Positions 23,925 to 32,855 of a stretch of DNA of 36,363 nt are shown one piece after another. The translations under genes and the position numbers were made by a program. The stretch is from Candidatus Magnetominusculus xianensis (lineage in GTDB: Bacteria; Nitrospirota; Thermodesulfovibrionia; Thermodesulfovibrionales; Magnetobacteriaceae): NCBI GenBank assembly GCA_001541255.1, contig LNQR01000119.1, positions 1 through 36,363 of the forward strand. The letters run 5' to 3'. The notes beneath the pieces were generated by a model, which searched no databases, had not been told where the DNA came from, and saw only the letters and a program-made list of their open reading frames with translations. The first letter of the stretch is position 1; every line of letters starts with the position of its first letter.

Positions 23925-25895
23925 TTATCGAATCCCATTATCCCCTTTAGCCAGTGGTTTTGAGTTATCTTTCAGAAAATCTTCAATCTCCACAACGCGT
24001 TCCTCTTCGTGCAGGACTGCACCTCTGAGTGTTTTATAGCGTTTAAGCTGTGCCTTTGTAAAGGAGGCAGATATGTTGTCAAGCCTTGCAAGGCCGTGTT
24101 CAAGGCGTTTTGAGAGTGTGAGGAGTTTATTGTACTTGTCCTTGTCTGCCCTGATGGAAAAGTCTCCGGGGACTTTCCACTTGTCTTTAAGGAAAAGCCA
24201 TGAGGCGAAGTCCTCAAGTTTTGCGCCGTCCATGAGTTCTATTGGTGTAGTGTTTTGTATTGATTCAACTCTTAAACTCTCAGAATCGGCAATTATACTG
24301 TGCTGACCGTTAAAAGGATATGCGCCGTAGTTGTCAAAAAACTCCCATGTGGATTGAGATACCTGTTTATCCAAATGGCAGGAGCTGCACTTTCTAGCTT
24401 TGCCGAATGGATGAGCGGCCTGGTCAAGCTGGAGCCAGAGCAGGTGTTTGTTATTAGCTGAGAGATTGTCAAATGTGCCGTGAATATAGTATGCATCGTG
24501 AGTCTCACCCTTTGGCCAGTGGAACATCAGGGCGGGGGATGGAGGTACGTCTTCTTTGATGTTGCCCACGCTGTGCGGCCAGATTTTATACGGGCGCCAT
24601 ACACCCTTCTGGTCTTTGACAATTATTGGAGGGGACTGAATGCCGTAGTAAAGCGAGTACTTTTTAAATGGATTGGGTATACCGGCAACAGTGCCAGGTC
24701 CCCATATGGTTATCTGATAGCCCCTGAGTTCGCTTATGTGGCATGAGGGACAGTCGAGTGTTTTATGAGCGCTGCGTGCATGAGCGGCTTCGATTTCCAG
24801 ATGGCAGTCCTGACACGTCGCCTTTCGTTCCATATCCCCCATGCCCTTTTCCCCTGTGGGGTGGCAGTCGACACAGTGAATACCCTTGTCGTAGTGAACG
24901 TCAGGTGTCATATCGGGGGGGACGGAGTAGTCACCGCCGATATAGGTCTCACCGCGCCGCGACTGCATAGCCCCGGGGTGGCAGATACTTGTGCCCCTGC
25001 CGGAGCCGGAGCATGTCTCTGACTTTGGGGTCTTTGTAAATGAATGAACACCGCCCTTTTGGGTTGGCGTGTAGTGACAGTCAAGGCAGCCTGCGTGGCA
25101 GACGTTACAGAATTTTTGTTTATCTTCGGCCTGTTTATGGGTAAACGAGGTATTTAGATTTTTAACGATGTCTGATGTGTTTTCATATGAAAACCCGGCG
25201 CCTGTTAGTTCCCCTGTGGCTGGCAGGTCGGCAAACGAAGGGCCGCAGTTGTGCGGCCCATAGGGTTGCGTCCATGTCCTCATATAGCGCTGGCGGTAGT
25301 TAATTCCCATTATGGTTTTTTTGAACTGGTGGAGTTCCTGCGGGTGACAGTTGGACTTTCCACAGGTCTTTTTTGCAATGTCGGGGTCGAAGTTAAACGT
25401 TTCGAGATTTCTGTCGTGCCAGAGCAGGTTTCTCACCTCATCGGGTACGGTAAGCTGACCGTCTTGAGTAGATTTCGGGAGCAGCTCATAGATTTTATTG
25501 TCTCCTGAGGGCAGAATCGGGCCATTAAAGATTTCCTTCCTGTTAAGAATTGTGCCGTCTTCGCTGATCAAAATGGCCTTAAGCATACCCTTATGTGCTG
25601 TATCTTTATCATTTGACCTGCCGTTGCCAAGATGGCAGTCACGGCATTCGATATCTGGGTGTTTACTTTGTTTTTCAACGGCCTCTTTTGTGATATAAAA
25701 ATGTGGAACGTCCTGGGTCTCCATGAGTTTTTTATCCCCATGGCACCGGACACACCCCGCCGATGTATTATGCATAGAGCGATACGCAAGGGGAACAATG
25801 ACAGCTAAACCAAGCAAAACAGCCAAGGCTATGAACCGCGGCGTCAATCCCTCACCGACAGAAAACACAGGGCGTAGAAAACTAAGTTTAGACAT
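23925..25895 (-). CDS. Membrane-anchored multihaem cytochrome c with atypical haem motifs
   Basis: This 656-aa protein has an N-terminal membrane anchor or signal (FIALAVLLGLAVIVPLAY, residues 21-38). Eight CXXCH sites lie at residues 48, 84, 263, 270, 341, 361, 382 and 503. There is also a CX4CH (CGKSNCH, 178) and a CX9CH (C295-C305-H306). It is probably a periplasmic electron-transfer or reductase subunit. I recognise no specific family; it is neither NrfA-like (no CXXCK) nor a known octahaem reductase. The C-terminal 130 residues lack haems and are helical. The gene stands alone on the minus strand, so its redox partner is not local. Confidence 0.85.
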   Translation of the reverse strand: MSKLSFLRPVFSVGEGLTPRFIALAVLLGLAVIVPLAYRSMHNTSAGCVRCHGDKKLMETQDVPHFYITKEAVEKQSKHPDIECRDCHLGNGRSNDKDTAHKGMLKAILISEDGTILNRKEIFNGPILPSGDNKIYELLPKSTQDGQLTVPDEVRNLLWHDRNLETFNFDPDIAKKTCGKSNCHPQELHQFKKTIMGINYRQRYMRTWTQPYGPHNCGPSFADLPATGELTGAGFSYENTSDIVKNLNTSFTHKQAEDKQKFCNVCHAGCLDCHYTPTQKGGVHSFTKTPKSETCSGSGRGTSICHPGAMQSRRGETYIGGDYSVPPDMTPDVHYDKGIHCVDCHPTGEKGMGDMERKATCQDCHLEIEAAHARSAHKTLDCPSCHISELRGYQITIWGPGTVAGIPNPFKKYSLYYGIQSPPIIVKDQKGVWRPYKIWPHSVGNIKEDVPPSPALMFHWPKGETHDAYYIHGTFDNLSANNKHLLWLQLDQAAHPFGKARKCSSCHLDKQVSQSTWEFFDNYGAYPFNGQHSIIADSESLRVESIQNTTPIELMDGAKLEDFASWLFLKDKWKVPGDFSIRADKDKYNKLLTLSKRLEHGLARLDNISASFTKAQLKRYKTLRGAVLHEEERVVEIEDFLKDNSKPLAKGDNGIR

Positions 25896-25903
25896 GGCTG
25901 ATG

Positions 25904-25933
25904 ATTCTAAATTTTCGGCAGTAGTTTGGTCAA
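25904..25933 (-). promoter_or_regulatory. Candidate promoter of the cytochrome gene (near-leaderless)
   Basis: On the minus strand TTGACC (25933-25928), an 18-bp spacer and TAGAAT (25909-25904). Eight nucleotides separate the -10 from the ATG and no Shine-Dalgarno is present. Confidence 0.5.
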
Positions 25934-25950
25934 CATAAGCGGAGTTTGCG

Positions 25951-27249
25951 CTACTGGCGGCACGAGGCTGAACCGACGTTACACGAGGTTATTGGCTTAC
26001 CGTTTTTGTCTCTGAGGGTTATGCTCCAACTGTCGCCTTCAGGCTCAATCGTTGCAAAACCGAAGGTGGATACACTTTTTACATTTTTCAAGGTCTTAAG
26101 ACCAACCCTATAGCCCTGCAGTTTGGCCGATATTGCGGGGTAGAGCAGTGTACCGCTGTTACCGATGACAAACTGTGGCGGTGTGCCTGGTTCGTTATAG
26201 CTGAACATGTCAAAGACATGGAGGTGCCCGGAGACGACCATCTCATACTTTGACAACAAGGCGCTCCACTCTGCAGATCTGAAGGCAGTTTGAAGCGTAT
26301 GGTTTAGCGTGAAGAGCTTGTCCTCAGTTTTATTTTCAATATTTGGGTCTTCGGTAACTGCCCATATCGGTCTGTGCGTTAGAAACCAGCGGTGTTTTGA
26401 GTCAGTGTTTTCATATGTCTTAAGGTATGAGGCATATCTGCTGGATTTAACCTTTGAGTATGTGTCGTCGTTTGCGCTTGTGGAGTCGAGAACACTCAGC
26501 GTGAGTGTGTCGAGGACGACGTTATAAGGCTCAGAGAAATTCTCACAATTCTCTGAGAATGGAAATGGGTCAAGCAGCCGAAACCATCCCATTGGGTTTA
26601 AGGCGCAGTTTTCTCTGTCACCTCTTAGAAATATCCATGGGGCAGCAGGCAGCAGATTTTGTGCTGGCAGGAGCAGGTCGGCCTCCCAGGTATCCCAGTT
26701 GTCGCCGTAGGGGCTCCTGCGGCAGCCATCTGACTCATATGGGCAGAGGGAATCTCTGTACGTATAATCCCCCATATGGATTATTAAATCGGGTTTATAT
26801 CTGGCAGCCGACTCGGCAATATCAGGAAATACCCATGCGGAGCTGTTGTTACATGCCTGTAGCTCATCATCCGAAATCCTGCAGCCCGTGTCTCCGATTA
26901 TCAAAACGCGGGAAGGTGATTTCTTAAGCAATGGCAGCGGTGTGGATTCAATAGACACAGTCTTTGCCTCAGCCGGGATGTCCGTCTCACACACCGTAAC
27001 CTCCCATTCTCCCTTCTCTTTCACAACTCGGATACGCATGGGTACAGGTTTTGAGTCGATGACGGCGTCAGGGCAAACAGCCCCCTTTGTTACAGCCCTT
27101 GCAGTGATACTTCCGTTTGGGCCAAGCTCTACCCATTTATATATAACAGGCGCCGCATGTGGCGGCTCAACAGCCCTCCCGCCGCACTGAACCAGAAACG
27201 GCAGGATAAATATCCAGCAGAGCAGACTTCTCAAAAAACGATTTTTCAC
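25951..27249 (-). CDS. Exported calcineurin-like metallophosphoesterase
   Basis: This 432-aa protein has an N-terminal signal (FLRSLLCWIFILPFLVQCGG). The LVQC sequence could be a lipobox, though Gln at -1 is unusual. The metallophosphatase motifs occur in order: IGDTGCR, HMGDYTYRDS, LRGDREN, LTHRPIW and VSGHLHVFD. A beta-rich N-terminal domain of about 100 aa (IYKWVELGPNGSITARAVTKG...) precedes the catalytic part, as in some purple-acid-phosphatase-like exoproteins. It is likely a periplasmic or surface phosphatase. The start is GTG 27249, without a visible Shine-Dalgarno. Confidence 0.85.
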   Translation of the reverse strand: MKNRFLRSLLCWIFILPFLVQCGGRAVEPPHAAPVIYKWVELGPNGSITARAVTKGAVCPDAVIDSKPVPMRIRVVKEKGEWEVTVCETDIPAEAKTVSIESTPLPLLKKSPSRVLIIGDTGCRISDDELQACNNSSAWVFPDIAESAARYKPDLIIHMGDYTYRDSLCPYESDGCRRSPYGDNWDTWEADLLLPAQNLLPAAPWIFLRGDRENCALNPMGWFRLLDPFPFSENCENFSEPYNVVLDTLTLSVLDSTSANDDTYSKVKSSRYASYLKTYENTDSKHRWFLTHRPIWAVTEDPNIENKTEDKLFTLNHTLQTAFRSAEWSALLSKYEMVVSGHLHVFDMFSYNEPGTPPQFVIGNSGTLLYPAISAKLQGYRVGLKTLKNVKSVSTFGFATIEPEGDSWSITLRDKNGKPITSCNVGSASCRQ

Positions 27250-27335
27250 GGTGTACGGCTATAATAATAAAAACACGGAAATAAATCAAGCATTTATTCA
27301 CGGCCTCCCCAATACGTCAGCCACAGTTTGAATCC

Positions 27336-27363
27336 TTGACAATGATTAAAACAGTTATATATT
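27336..27363 (+). promoter_or_regulatory. Promoter of rpiB-glyA
   Basis: TTGACA (27336-27341), a 16-bp spacer and TATATT (27358-27363). GGAGAG follows before the rpiB ATG, giving a leader of about 16 nt. Confidence 0.7.
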
Positions 27364-27385
27364 ATACTCACTGGAGAGTGTCACG

Positions 27386-27850
27386 ATGATGATAGCAATA
27401 GGGTGTGACCATGCTGGTGTCGAACTTAAAGCTCAACTAAGTATGCTGCTGAAAAGCGAAGGCATCGAGGTGAAAGATGTCGGAACTAATAGCGGGGCAT
27501 CTGTGGATTATCCTGACTATGGCTCTAAGGCAGCCGCGGCTGTGTCGAAGGGGCAGGTTGACAGGGCAATCCTTATATGCGGCACTGGGATAGGCATGTC
27601 AATAGTGGCAAACAAGTATAGAAACGTCAGAGCAGCCCTATGCCACGACGTATATACGGCACGGATGAGCAGAGAACACAACAATGCTAACGTGCTGGTT
27701 ATTGGCAGCAGACTAACCACACCTGAGGCAGCCACAGAAATACTAAAGACATGGCTTCACACGAACTACGAAGGCGGCAGGCACGAAGAGAGGCTGAAAA
27801 AAATCTCAAAAATAGAGGAATCCTTTGAATCCAATGAATCCAAAACTTGA
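27386..27850 (+). CDS. rpiB: Ribose-5-phosphate isomerase B
   Basis: The 154-aa RpiB/LacAB-family protein has [10 protein letters not shown] at the N-terminus, the catalytic Cys in [16 protein letters not shown], and [22 protein letters not shown]. It interconverts ribose-5-P and ribulose-5-P in the pentose phosphate pathway. The family's N-terminal region fits ATG 27386 (or the adjacent ATG 27389). It overlaps glyA by 26 bp; rpiB-glyA is a common pairing. Confidence 0.95.
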   Translation: MMIAIGCDHAGVELKAQLSMLLKSEGIEVKDVGTNSGASVDYPDYGSKAAAAVSKGQVDRAILICGTGIGMSIVANKYRNVRAALCHDVYTARMSREHNNANVLVIGSRLTTPEAATEILKTWLHTNYEGGRHEERLKKISKIEESFESNESKT

Positions 27851-29090
27851 CGCAATAAAACAGTCTGACCCTGAAACCTACGATGCCATAATGGGTGAGC
27901 TGCAAAGAGAACAAAACAAACTGATCCTAATAGCGTCGGAAAACTATGCCTCCCCCGCAGTAATGGAGGCCCAGGGCTCGGTGTTTACGAACAAGTATGC
28001 CGAGGGCTACACAAACAAAAGATACTACGGCGGCTGTGAATATGTTGACATTGTCGAGTCTCTGGCGATAAATAGGGCAAAGGAGATCTTTGCGGCAGAG
28101 CATGTCAACGTCCAGGCACACTCCGGTTCACAGGCTAACATGTCGGTGTTTTTCTCTGCACTAAGGCCCGGGGATAAGATATTAGGCATGGACCTGCGCC
28201 ACGGAGGACATTTAACGCACGGTGCGACAGTGAATTTCTCTGGAATGATTTACGAAAACGTGTTTTACGGTGTTGACAAGGAGACTGGCTACATAGACTA
28301 CGAGGTTGTCAGAGAACAGGCCATTAAACACATGCCAAAGATGATAGTGGCCGGTGCCAGCGCCTACTCGAGGACAATAGACTTTAAACGATTCTCCGCA
28401 ATTGCGGCTGAGGTAAACGCGACGCTGTTAGCGGACATAGCGCATATAGCCGGATTGGTTGCGGCGGGCCTTCATCCATCTCCCGTACCATACGCAGACT
28501 TTGTCACATCTTCAACGCATAAGACACTGAGAGGCCCTCGCGGCGGAATGATAATGTGCAAAGAAAAGTATGCCAAATCAATAGACAAGGCGGTATTTCC
28601 AGGTGTACAGGGCGGCCCGCTGATGCATGTCATAGCGGCAAAGGCAGTGGCCTTTAAAGAGGTGCTTACTGATGGGTTTAAGGCTTATCAGGAGCAAATA
28701 ATAAAAAACGCACAGCGCCTCAGCAATGAGTTAAAACTCAGGGGATATAAAATAATATCAGGCGGCACTGATACGCATTTAATGCTGATTGACCTTAGGA
28801 CTAAGAATATAACCGGCAGAGAGGCAGAAGAGGCGCTGGGCCTGGCAGACATCACAGTAAATAAGAATTCAATCCCCTATGACGATAAACCTGCAACCGT
28901 AACAAGCGGCATCAGGCTGGGGACCCCTGCGTTGACAACCCGTGGCTTCACAGAGGGAGACATGGCGGTGGTGGCAGACATAATTGACAAAGTAATTACC
29001 GGTCATGGACAGCCCAATGACTCTGCAAACGTGGAAGCCCAGCGGCAGCGCGTCAAGGAGCTATGCCAAAAGAAACCAATATATGTGTAA
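27825..29090 (+). CDS. glyA: Serine hydroxymethyltransferase
   Basis: This 421-aa PLP enzyme has the Lys-containing motif [32 protein letters not shown] near the N-terminus, [11 protein letters not shown], and [12 protein letters not shown]. It converts serine plus THF to glycine plus methylene-THF, the main one-carbon entry. The start is TTG 27825 (GAGGA 5 nt upstream) or ATG 27834; either overlaps the rpiB end. It is followed by the tRNA unit. Confidence 0.96.
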   Translation: MNPMNPKLDAIKQSDPETYDAIMGELQREQNKLILIASENYASPAVMEAQGSVFTNKYAEGYTNKRYYGGCEYVDIVESLAINRAKEIFAAEHVNVQAHSGSQANMSVFFSALRPGDKILGMDLRHGGHLTHGATVNFSGMIYENVFYGVDKETGYIDYEVVREQAIKHMPKMIVAGASAYSRTIDFKRFSAIAAEVNATLLADIAHIAGLVAAGLHPSPVPYADFVTSSTHKTLRGPRGGMIMCKEKYAKSIDKAVFPGVQGGPLMHVIAAKAVAFKEVLTDGFKAYQEQIIKNAQRLSNELKLRGYKIISGGTDTHLMLIDLRTKNITGREAEEALGLADITVNKNSIPYDDKPATVTSGIRLGTPALTTRGFTEGDMAVVADIIDKVITGHGQPNDSANVEAQRQRVKELCQKKPIYV

Positions 29091-29106
29091 CCGTCCGGCG
29101 GAATAT

Positions 29107-29136
29107 TTGACATAAACCAAAGGCAATAGTTATAAT
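29107..29136 (+). promoter_or_regulatory. tRNA operon promoter
   Basis: TTGACA (29107-29112), an 18-bp spacer and TATAAT (29131-29136), both exact. The tRNA-Gln 5' end lies 15 nt downstream of the -10. Confidence 0.85.
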
Positions 29137-29150
29137 AGCAGTGGAGAAGT

Positions 29151-29221
29151 TGGGGAGTCGTCTAATGGCAGGACAGCAGACTCTGGATTTGCCTGTAGGG
29201 GTTCGAGTCCTCTCTCCCCAG
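29151..29221 (+). tRNA. tRNA-Gln(CTG)
   Basis: The acceptor is TGGGGAG/CTCCCCA (29151-29157 with 29214-29220). The anticodon stem GCAGA/TTTGC encloses the loop CTCTGGA, giving anticodon CTG. The T-loop is GTTCGAG. The discriminator is G29221, and CCA is not encoded. Confidence 0.95.
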
Positions 29222-29226
29222 TACGT

Positions 29227-29302
29227 GGTCCCATCGTCTAGTGGCCCAGGACGTGGCCCTCTCAAGGCTGAAACACGGGTTCGACTCCCGTTGGGACCAC
29301 CA
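29227..29302 (+). tRNA. tRNA-Glu(CTC)
   Basis: The acceptor is GGTCCCA/TGGGACC (29227-29233 with 29292-29298), the discriminator A29299, and CCA is encoded at 29300-29302. The anticodon loop CTCTCAA gives CTC; the T-loop is GTTCGAC. It starts 5 nt after tRNA-Gln and is co-transcribed. Confidence 0.95.
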
Positions 29303-29502
29303 ACCTGCCTTGTGCAGTATCCCCTAAACGCTCCCCCTAAACTCTCATTGATACTTTGGCTTGTCTCTATCAATTTGGGCAATTTGGGCAATTTGGTCAG
29401 CTTGACAAACAAATGTTTCATTGATTAGTATATCGACACAGAGTGTTGCATTAAATATCTGCCGATCGTTTGCACGATTGGAATAATAAAATGGAGGATC
29501 TT

Positions 29503-30483
29503 ATGGCGGTAAGTTACAAGGACTTGGGGCTTGTCAACACAAAAGAGGGATTTCAGAGGGCAGTAAAAGGCGGCTATGCCATACCCGCTTATAATTTTAA
29601 CAACATGGAGCAGTTGCAGGCAATTGTAATTGGCTGCTCTGACAGCAAATCGCCCGTAATACTCCAGGTATCAAGCGGAGCCAGAAAATACGCAAACCAG
29701 ACACTGTTAAGATTTATGGCCATGGGTGCCGTTCAAATGATGAAAGACATGGGTGGAAATATCCCTATCACGCTTCACCTTGACCACGGCGACAGCTTTG
29801 ACCTTTGCAAATCTTGTATTGACACAGGGTTTTCATCTGTTATGATAGATGGCTCTCATCTGCCGTATGAAGAGAATGTTGCCCTTTCCAAGAAGGTTGT
29901 CGAGTATGCCCACGCGCATGACGTAACGGTTGAGGGTGAGCTTGGGGTGCTTGCCGGAATCGAAGACGATGTCTCTCACGAAGTCAGCCATTATACAAAG
30001 CCGGAAGAGGTTGAGGATTTCGTAAAAAAGACTGGCGTAGACAGTCTTGCTATATCAATAGGCACATCACACGGTGCATATAAGTTTAAGGTAAAGCCCG
30101 GTGAAGAGCCGCCGCCTTTAAGATTTGACATCCTTGAAGAGGTAGAAAGAAGAATACCGGGATTCCCTATAGTCCTTCACGGGGCGTCCTCAGTTGTGCC
30201 TCAGTATGTAGAGATGATTAACAAATACGGCGGCAAGATGGATGACGCAGTCGGTGTATCTGAGCAGCAACTGCGCAAGGCAGCATCTTCAGCCGTGTGT
30301 AAAATAAACATAGACACAGACGGCAGAATGGCAGTCACAGCCGTAATCAGAAAGATATTTGCCGAAACCCCGAAGGAATTCGACCCGCGCAAGTACCTTG
30401 GCCCGGCCCGTGATGAGCTCATAAAGATGATCAAGTACAAGAATGAAAACGTCCTGGGAAGCGCCGGAAAGGCAGTGTACTAA
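29503..30483 (+). CDS. fba: Class II fructose-bisphosphate aldolase
   Basis: This zinc-dependent aldolase of about 326 aa has HLDHGDSFDLCKSCIDTGFSSVMIDGSHLPYEENV (metal-binding His and Asp), VEGELGVLAGIEDDV, GTSHGAYKF and LHGASSV. It cleaves or forms fructose-1,6-bisphosphate in glycolysis and gluconeogenesis. ATG 29503 is chosen because GGAGG lies 5 nt upstream and MAVSYKDLGL is a typical start; upstream in-frame codons from 29470 lack a signal. The 200-bp gap before it holds a 9-bp tandem CAATTTGGG (29371-29395) and nothing else noted. Confidence 0.95.
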   Translation: MAVSYKDLGLVNTKEGFQRAVKGGYAIPAYNFNNMEQLQAIVIGCSDSKSPVILQVSSGARKYANQTLLRFMAMGAVQMMKDMGGNIPITLHLDHGDSFDLCKSCIDTGFSSVMIDGSHLPYEENVALSKKVVEYAHAHDVTVEGELGVLAGIEDDVSHEVSHYTKPEEVEDFVKKTGVDSLAISIGTSHGAYKFKVKPGEEPPPLRFDILEEVERRIPGFPIVLHGASSVVPQYVEMINKYGGKMDDAVGVSEQQLRKAASSAVCKINIDTDGRMAVTAVIRKIFAETPKEFDPRKYLGPARDELIKMIKYKNENVLGSAGKAVY

Positions 30484-30532
30484 AAAGCAGGAACTACTGA
30501 CCATGCTGGTCATATTAAAAGATATTTAGAAC

Positions 30533-30557
30533 AGTGGAGGGTGCAGCACCCTCCACT
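30533..30557. terminator. Strong hairpin after fba
   Basis: A perfect inverted repeat: AGTGGAGGGTGC, one A, GCACCCTCCACT (12-bp arms). There is no T-run on the plus strand (TATGTTAA follows), so it may be a pause or rho-dependent site, or a processing hairpin. Confidence 0.5.
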
Positions 30558-30637
30558 TATGTTAATGTACAGGGATGTTAAAGGCTTCCTGATATGCAAA
30601 CAATCCCACAGAAATGTTTTTCACCTTTGGACTGAAG

Positions 30638-30667
30638 TTGTAAATGACGACAGGCATATGTTATATT
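30638..30667 (+). promoter_or_regulatory. Promoter of the exopolysaccharide operon
   Basis: TTGTAA (30638-30643), an 18-bp spacer and TGTTATATT with extended -10 (30659-30667). The leader of about 62 nt contains a small CACAC-GGAT-GTGTG hairpin (about 30693-30706) and has no Shine-Dalgarno before the ATG at 30736. Confidence 0.5.
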
Positions 30668-30735
30668 GAAAGTCTATGATTGGACGGTATGTACACACGG
30701 ATGTGTGACTGGATTTTATTGGTACTGCACACACA

Positions 30736-31320
30736 ATGATTAAAAGGTTGATTGATATTGCAGGTAGTTTGCTGCTGCTTATGATATTCTCACCGTATAT
30801 GTTGATTGTTGCAGCAATGATTGTTATAGACTCAGAAGGCGGTGTGTTTTTCTCACACCGGCGCTGCGGAAGATACGGTGTGGAATTCACGATGTATAAG
30901 TTTCGTACAATGGTAAAAAATGCCGACAGCATCAAAGAGGAGCTTGTCAACGAGGTCGATGGCCCTGTGTTTAAGGTAAAAAATGACCCCAGGATAACCC
31001 GCGTCGGCAAATTTTTACGTAAATGGAGCATTGACGAGTTCCCCCAGTTAATCAATGTCCTCAAAGGTGATATGTCACTCGTTGGCCCGCGTCCTTTGGA
31101 GAACAAAGAAATGGTAGGCGACGAGAATTGGAAAACAGTCAGACTCAGTATTAAACCAGGTCTCACCGGACTTTGGCAGGTAATGGGCAGAGACACATGC
31201 AAATTCACCGACTGGGTAAACTATGATATCGAATATGTCAAACATCAATCCCTGTTCCTTGACATAAAGATATTATTGCTGACCATAGGGGCAGTTCTCA
31301 GGAGAAAGGGGTCTTGCTGA
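30736..31320 (+). CDS. Undecaprenyl-phosphate sugar-1-phosphate transferase
   Basis: The 194-aa bacterial sugar transferase core has one N-terminal membrane helix (LIDIAGSLLLLMIFSPYMLIVAAMI), then RCGRYGVEFTMYKFRTM, NDPRITRVGKFLRKWSIDEFPQLINVLKGDMSLVGPRP and KPGLTGLWQVMGR. It is the short form without the N-terminal multi-span region. It transfers the first sugar phosphate to the lipid carrier, starting exopolysaccharide or O-antigen repeat synthesis. The sugar is unknown. The last bases overlap the next gene by 7 bp. Confidence 0.93.
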   Translation: MIKRLIDIAGSLLLLMIFSPYMLIVAAMIVIDSEGGVFFSHRRCGRYGVEFTMYKFRTMVKNADSIKEELVNEVDGPVFKVKNDPRITRVGKFLRKWSIDEFPQLINVLKGDMSLVGPRPLENKEMVGDENWKTVRLSIKPGLTGLWQVMGRDTCKFTDWVNYDIEYVKHQSLFLDIKILLLTIGAVLRRKGSC

Positions 31321-32855
31321 ATATTAACGAATGTAAATCCATAGACGAGGCCCTTCAGCATAACTGGGTAAGCAATCCCGCTAAGACATTTATCATCTAC
31401 AAGGCGCAGACCCTCACCTATGGAGATGTCTATCAGCTCGTCAACGGTCTGTCAGCCTTCCTGCGTGCCTCCGGCGTAAAGAAGGACGACAAGGTCTGCA
31501 TGGTACTGCCGCGTGTGCCTGAGCTTATCATTACATTTTTAGCCGCAGCGCGCATTGGGGCACTTGTCGTTCCGGTGAACTTCACACTTGGGAAAATCGA
31601 GACAGCATCTTTCATTCGTTCTGTTAAACCAGCGGCAACTGTAATTCATGAAAAACTGTTGAGCAGCGTTGACCTTGATTGCCTCGCCACCGCCTGCAAG
31701 ACAGTGATAATTGCCGAAATTGCCGAAAAAAAAAGAAGTCATCCAGCAAATTTTATACCCTGGCACAGCGCCTGCTGCCCATCCAACAATGTAACGGCGG
31801 CTGAGGCACAGCCACTGGCTTATCTAAACTACACGACCGGCTCAACATCTACGCCTAAAGGCGCCCTGGCCACACACGAAAACATCTATGTCAATACCGC
31901 ATCTGCCGTCAACGCCATGGGCTTTACAGCGGACGACGTGCATCTGTGCATGTTTTCGTCCTTCGCCCATCCGCATGAACTGTTTGTGCGCGCCCTCTAC
32001 ACCGGGGCGTCTATTGCCCTTTTAGAAGAAATCAATCCGAAGACTATGGCCGCTGCCATATGCTCTGCAAAGGTTACGGCTATGATGGGCATTGCCCCGC
32101 TTTATGATATGCTCTCATCACATGCGAATAATATTAAACTAGATACACTGCGAATCGCCGAAAGCGGCGGTATGTATACAAGACCGGATGTATCAGAAAG
32201 ATTTTTTAACACCTTCGGCATCCCCATTTTGTCCGTATGGGGAAGCACCGAGACCACAGGCATTGCCATAGCCAATACGCCGTCGTTCTATCGGATGGAC
32301 GGCTCGATGGGCCGTCCCTGCCCCTATTACGAAGTAAAAGTGGTTGACGAAGACGGTAGAGAGACGCAGACAGGCCAAACCGGTGAACTGCTATTCAGAG
32401 GGAACGCCGTAATCTCTGGATACATAGAAGGCAGTGAGTTCCCGCTCACCGGCGGCTGGTACCAGAGCGGGGACCTCGGCTGGCGGGACAGCGAGGGTTT
32501 TTTCTACTTTACAGACAGAAAGAGTGGACTTCTGAAGGTTGCCGGCCTGAAGGTGTATCCACTGCAGGTGGAGCTTTGCTTGCTTGAACACCCGGCGATT
32601 AAAGAGGCCGCAGTCATCGGTATCGAAGACAAACTAAGGGGCGATATTCCTGCCGCCTTTGTAGTATTAAAAGAAAACGACACCGTGACCGTAGACGAAA
32701 TCTTACGCTATTGCAATAAAAACATGGCTCATTATATGATACCAAGGAAGATGAAAATCGTGGAAGAGCTTCCCAAGATAGGAAGCGGGAAGATAGATAA
32801 AAAGCAGTTGAAGCAAGCGGCAGCGAAAATCCTGTCACAGGTTGACTTAAGATGA
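31314..32855 (+). CDS. AMP-forming acyl-CoA ligase/synthetase
   Basis: The 513-aa ANL-superfamily enzyme has the phosphate-binding loop NYTTGSTSTPKGAL, WGSTETTG (A5), GELLFRGN, YQSGDLGWRDSEGFFYFTDR (A7/A8 hinge) and the C-terminal catalytic Lys region KIGSGKIDKKQLK. It activates a carboxylate to acyl-AMP and probably acyl-CoA. The substrate cannot be told. The start TTG 31314 overlaps the sugar transferase, with GGAG..GGGG upstream. In this operon it may supply an acyl group for sugar or lipid modification; that is inference. Confidence 0.85.
   Translation: MLNINECKSIDEALQHNWVSNPAKTFIIYKAQTLTYGDVYQLVNGLSAFLRASGVKKDDKVCMVLPRVPELIITFLAAARIGALVVPVNFTLGKIETASFIRSVKPAATVIHEKLLSSVDLDCLATACKTVIIAEIAEKKRSHPANFIPWHSACCPSNNVTAAEAQPLAYLNYTTGSTSTPKGALATHENIYVNTASAVNAMGFTADDVHLCMFSSFAHPHELFVRALYTGASIALLEEINPKTMAAAICSAKVTAMMGIAPLYDMLSSHANNIKLDTLRIAESGGMYTRPDVSERFFNTFGIPILSVWGSTETTGIAIANTPSFYRMDGSMGRPCPYYEVKVVDEDGRETQTGQTGELLFRGNAVISGYIEGSEFPLTGGWYQSGDLGWRDSEGFFYFTDRKSGLLKVAGLKVYPLQVELCLLEHPAIKEAAVIGIEDKLRGDIPAAFVVLKENDTVTVDEILRYCNKNMAHYMIPRKMKIVEELPKIGSGKIDKKQLKQAAAKILSQVDLR

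Noticed and set aside
29371..29395. Three copies of a 9-bp CAATTTGGG unit
   Set aside because: Too short and imperfect to support a function; probably replication slippage.
29053..29421. 122-aa minus-strand frame across the tRNAs
   Set aside because: It is the usual false ORF made by reading tRNA genes backwards.
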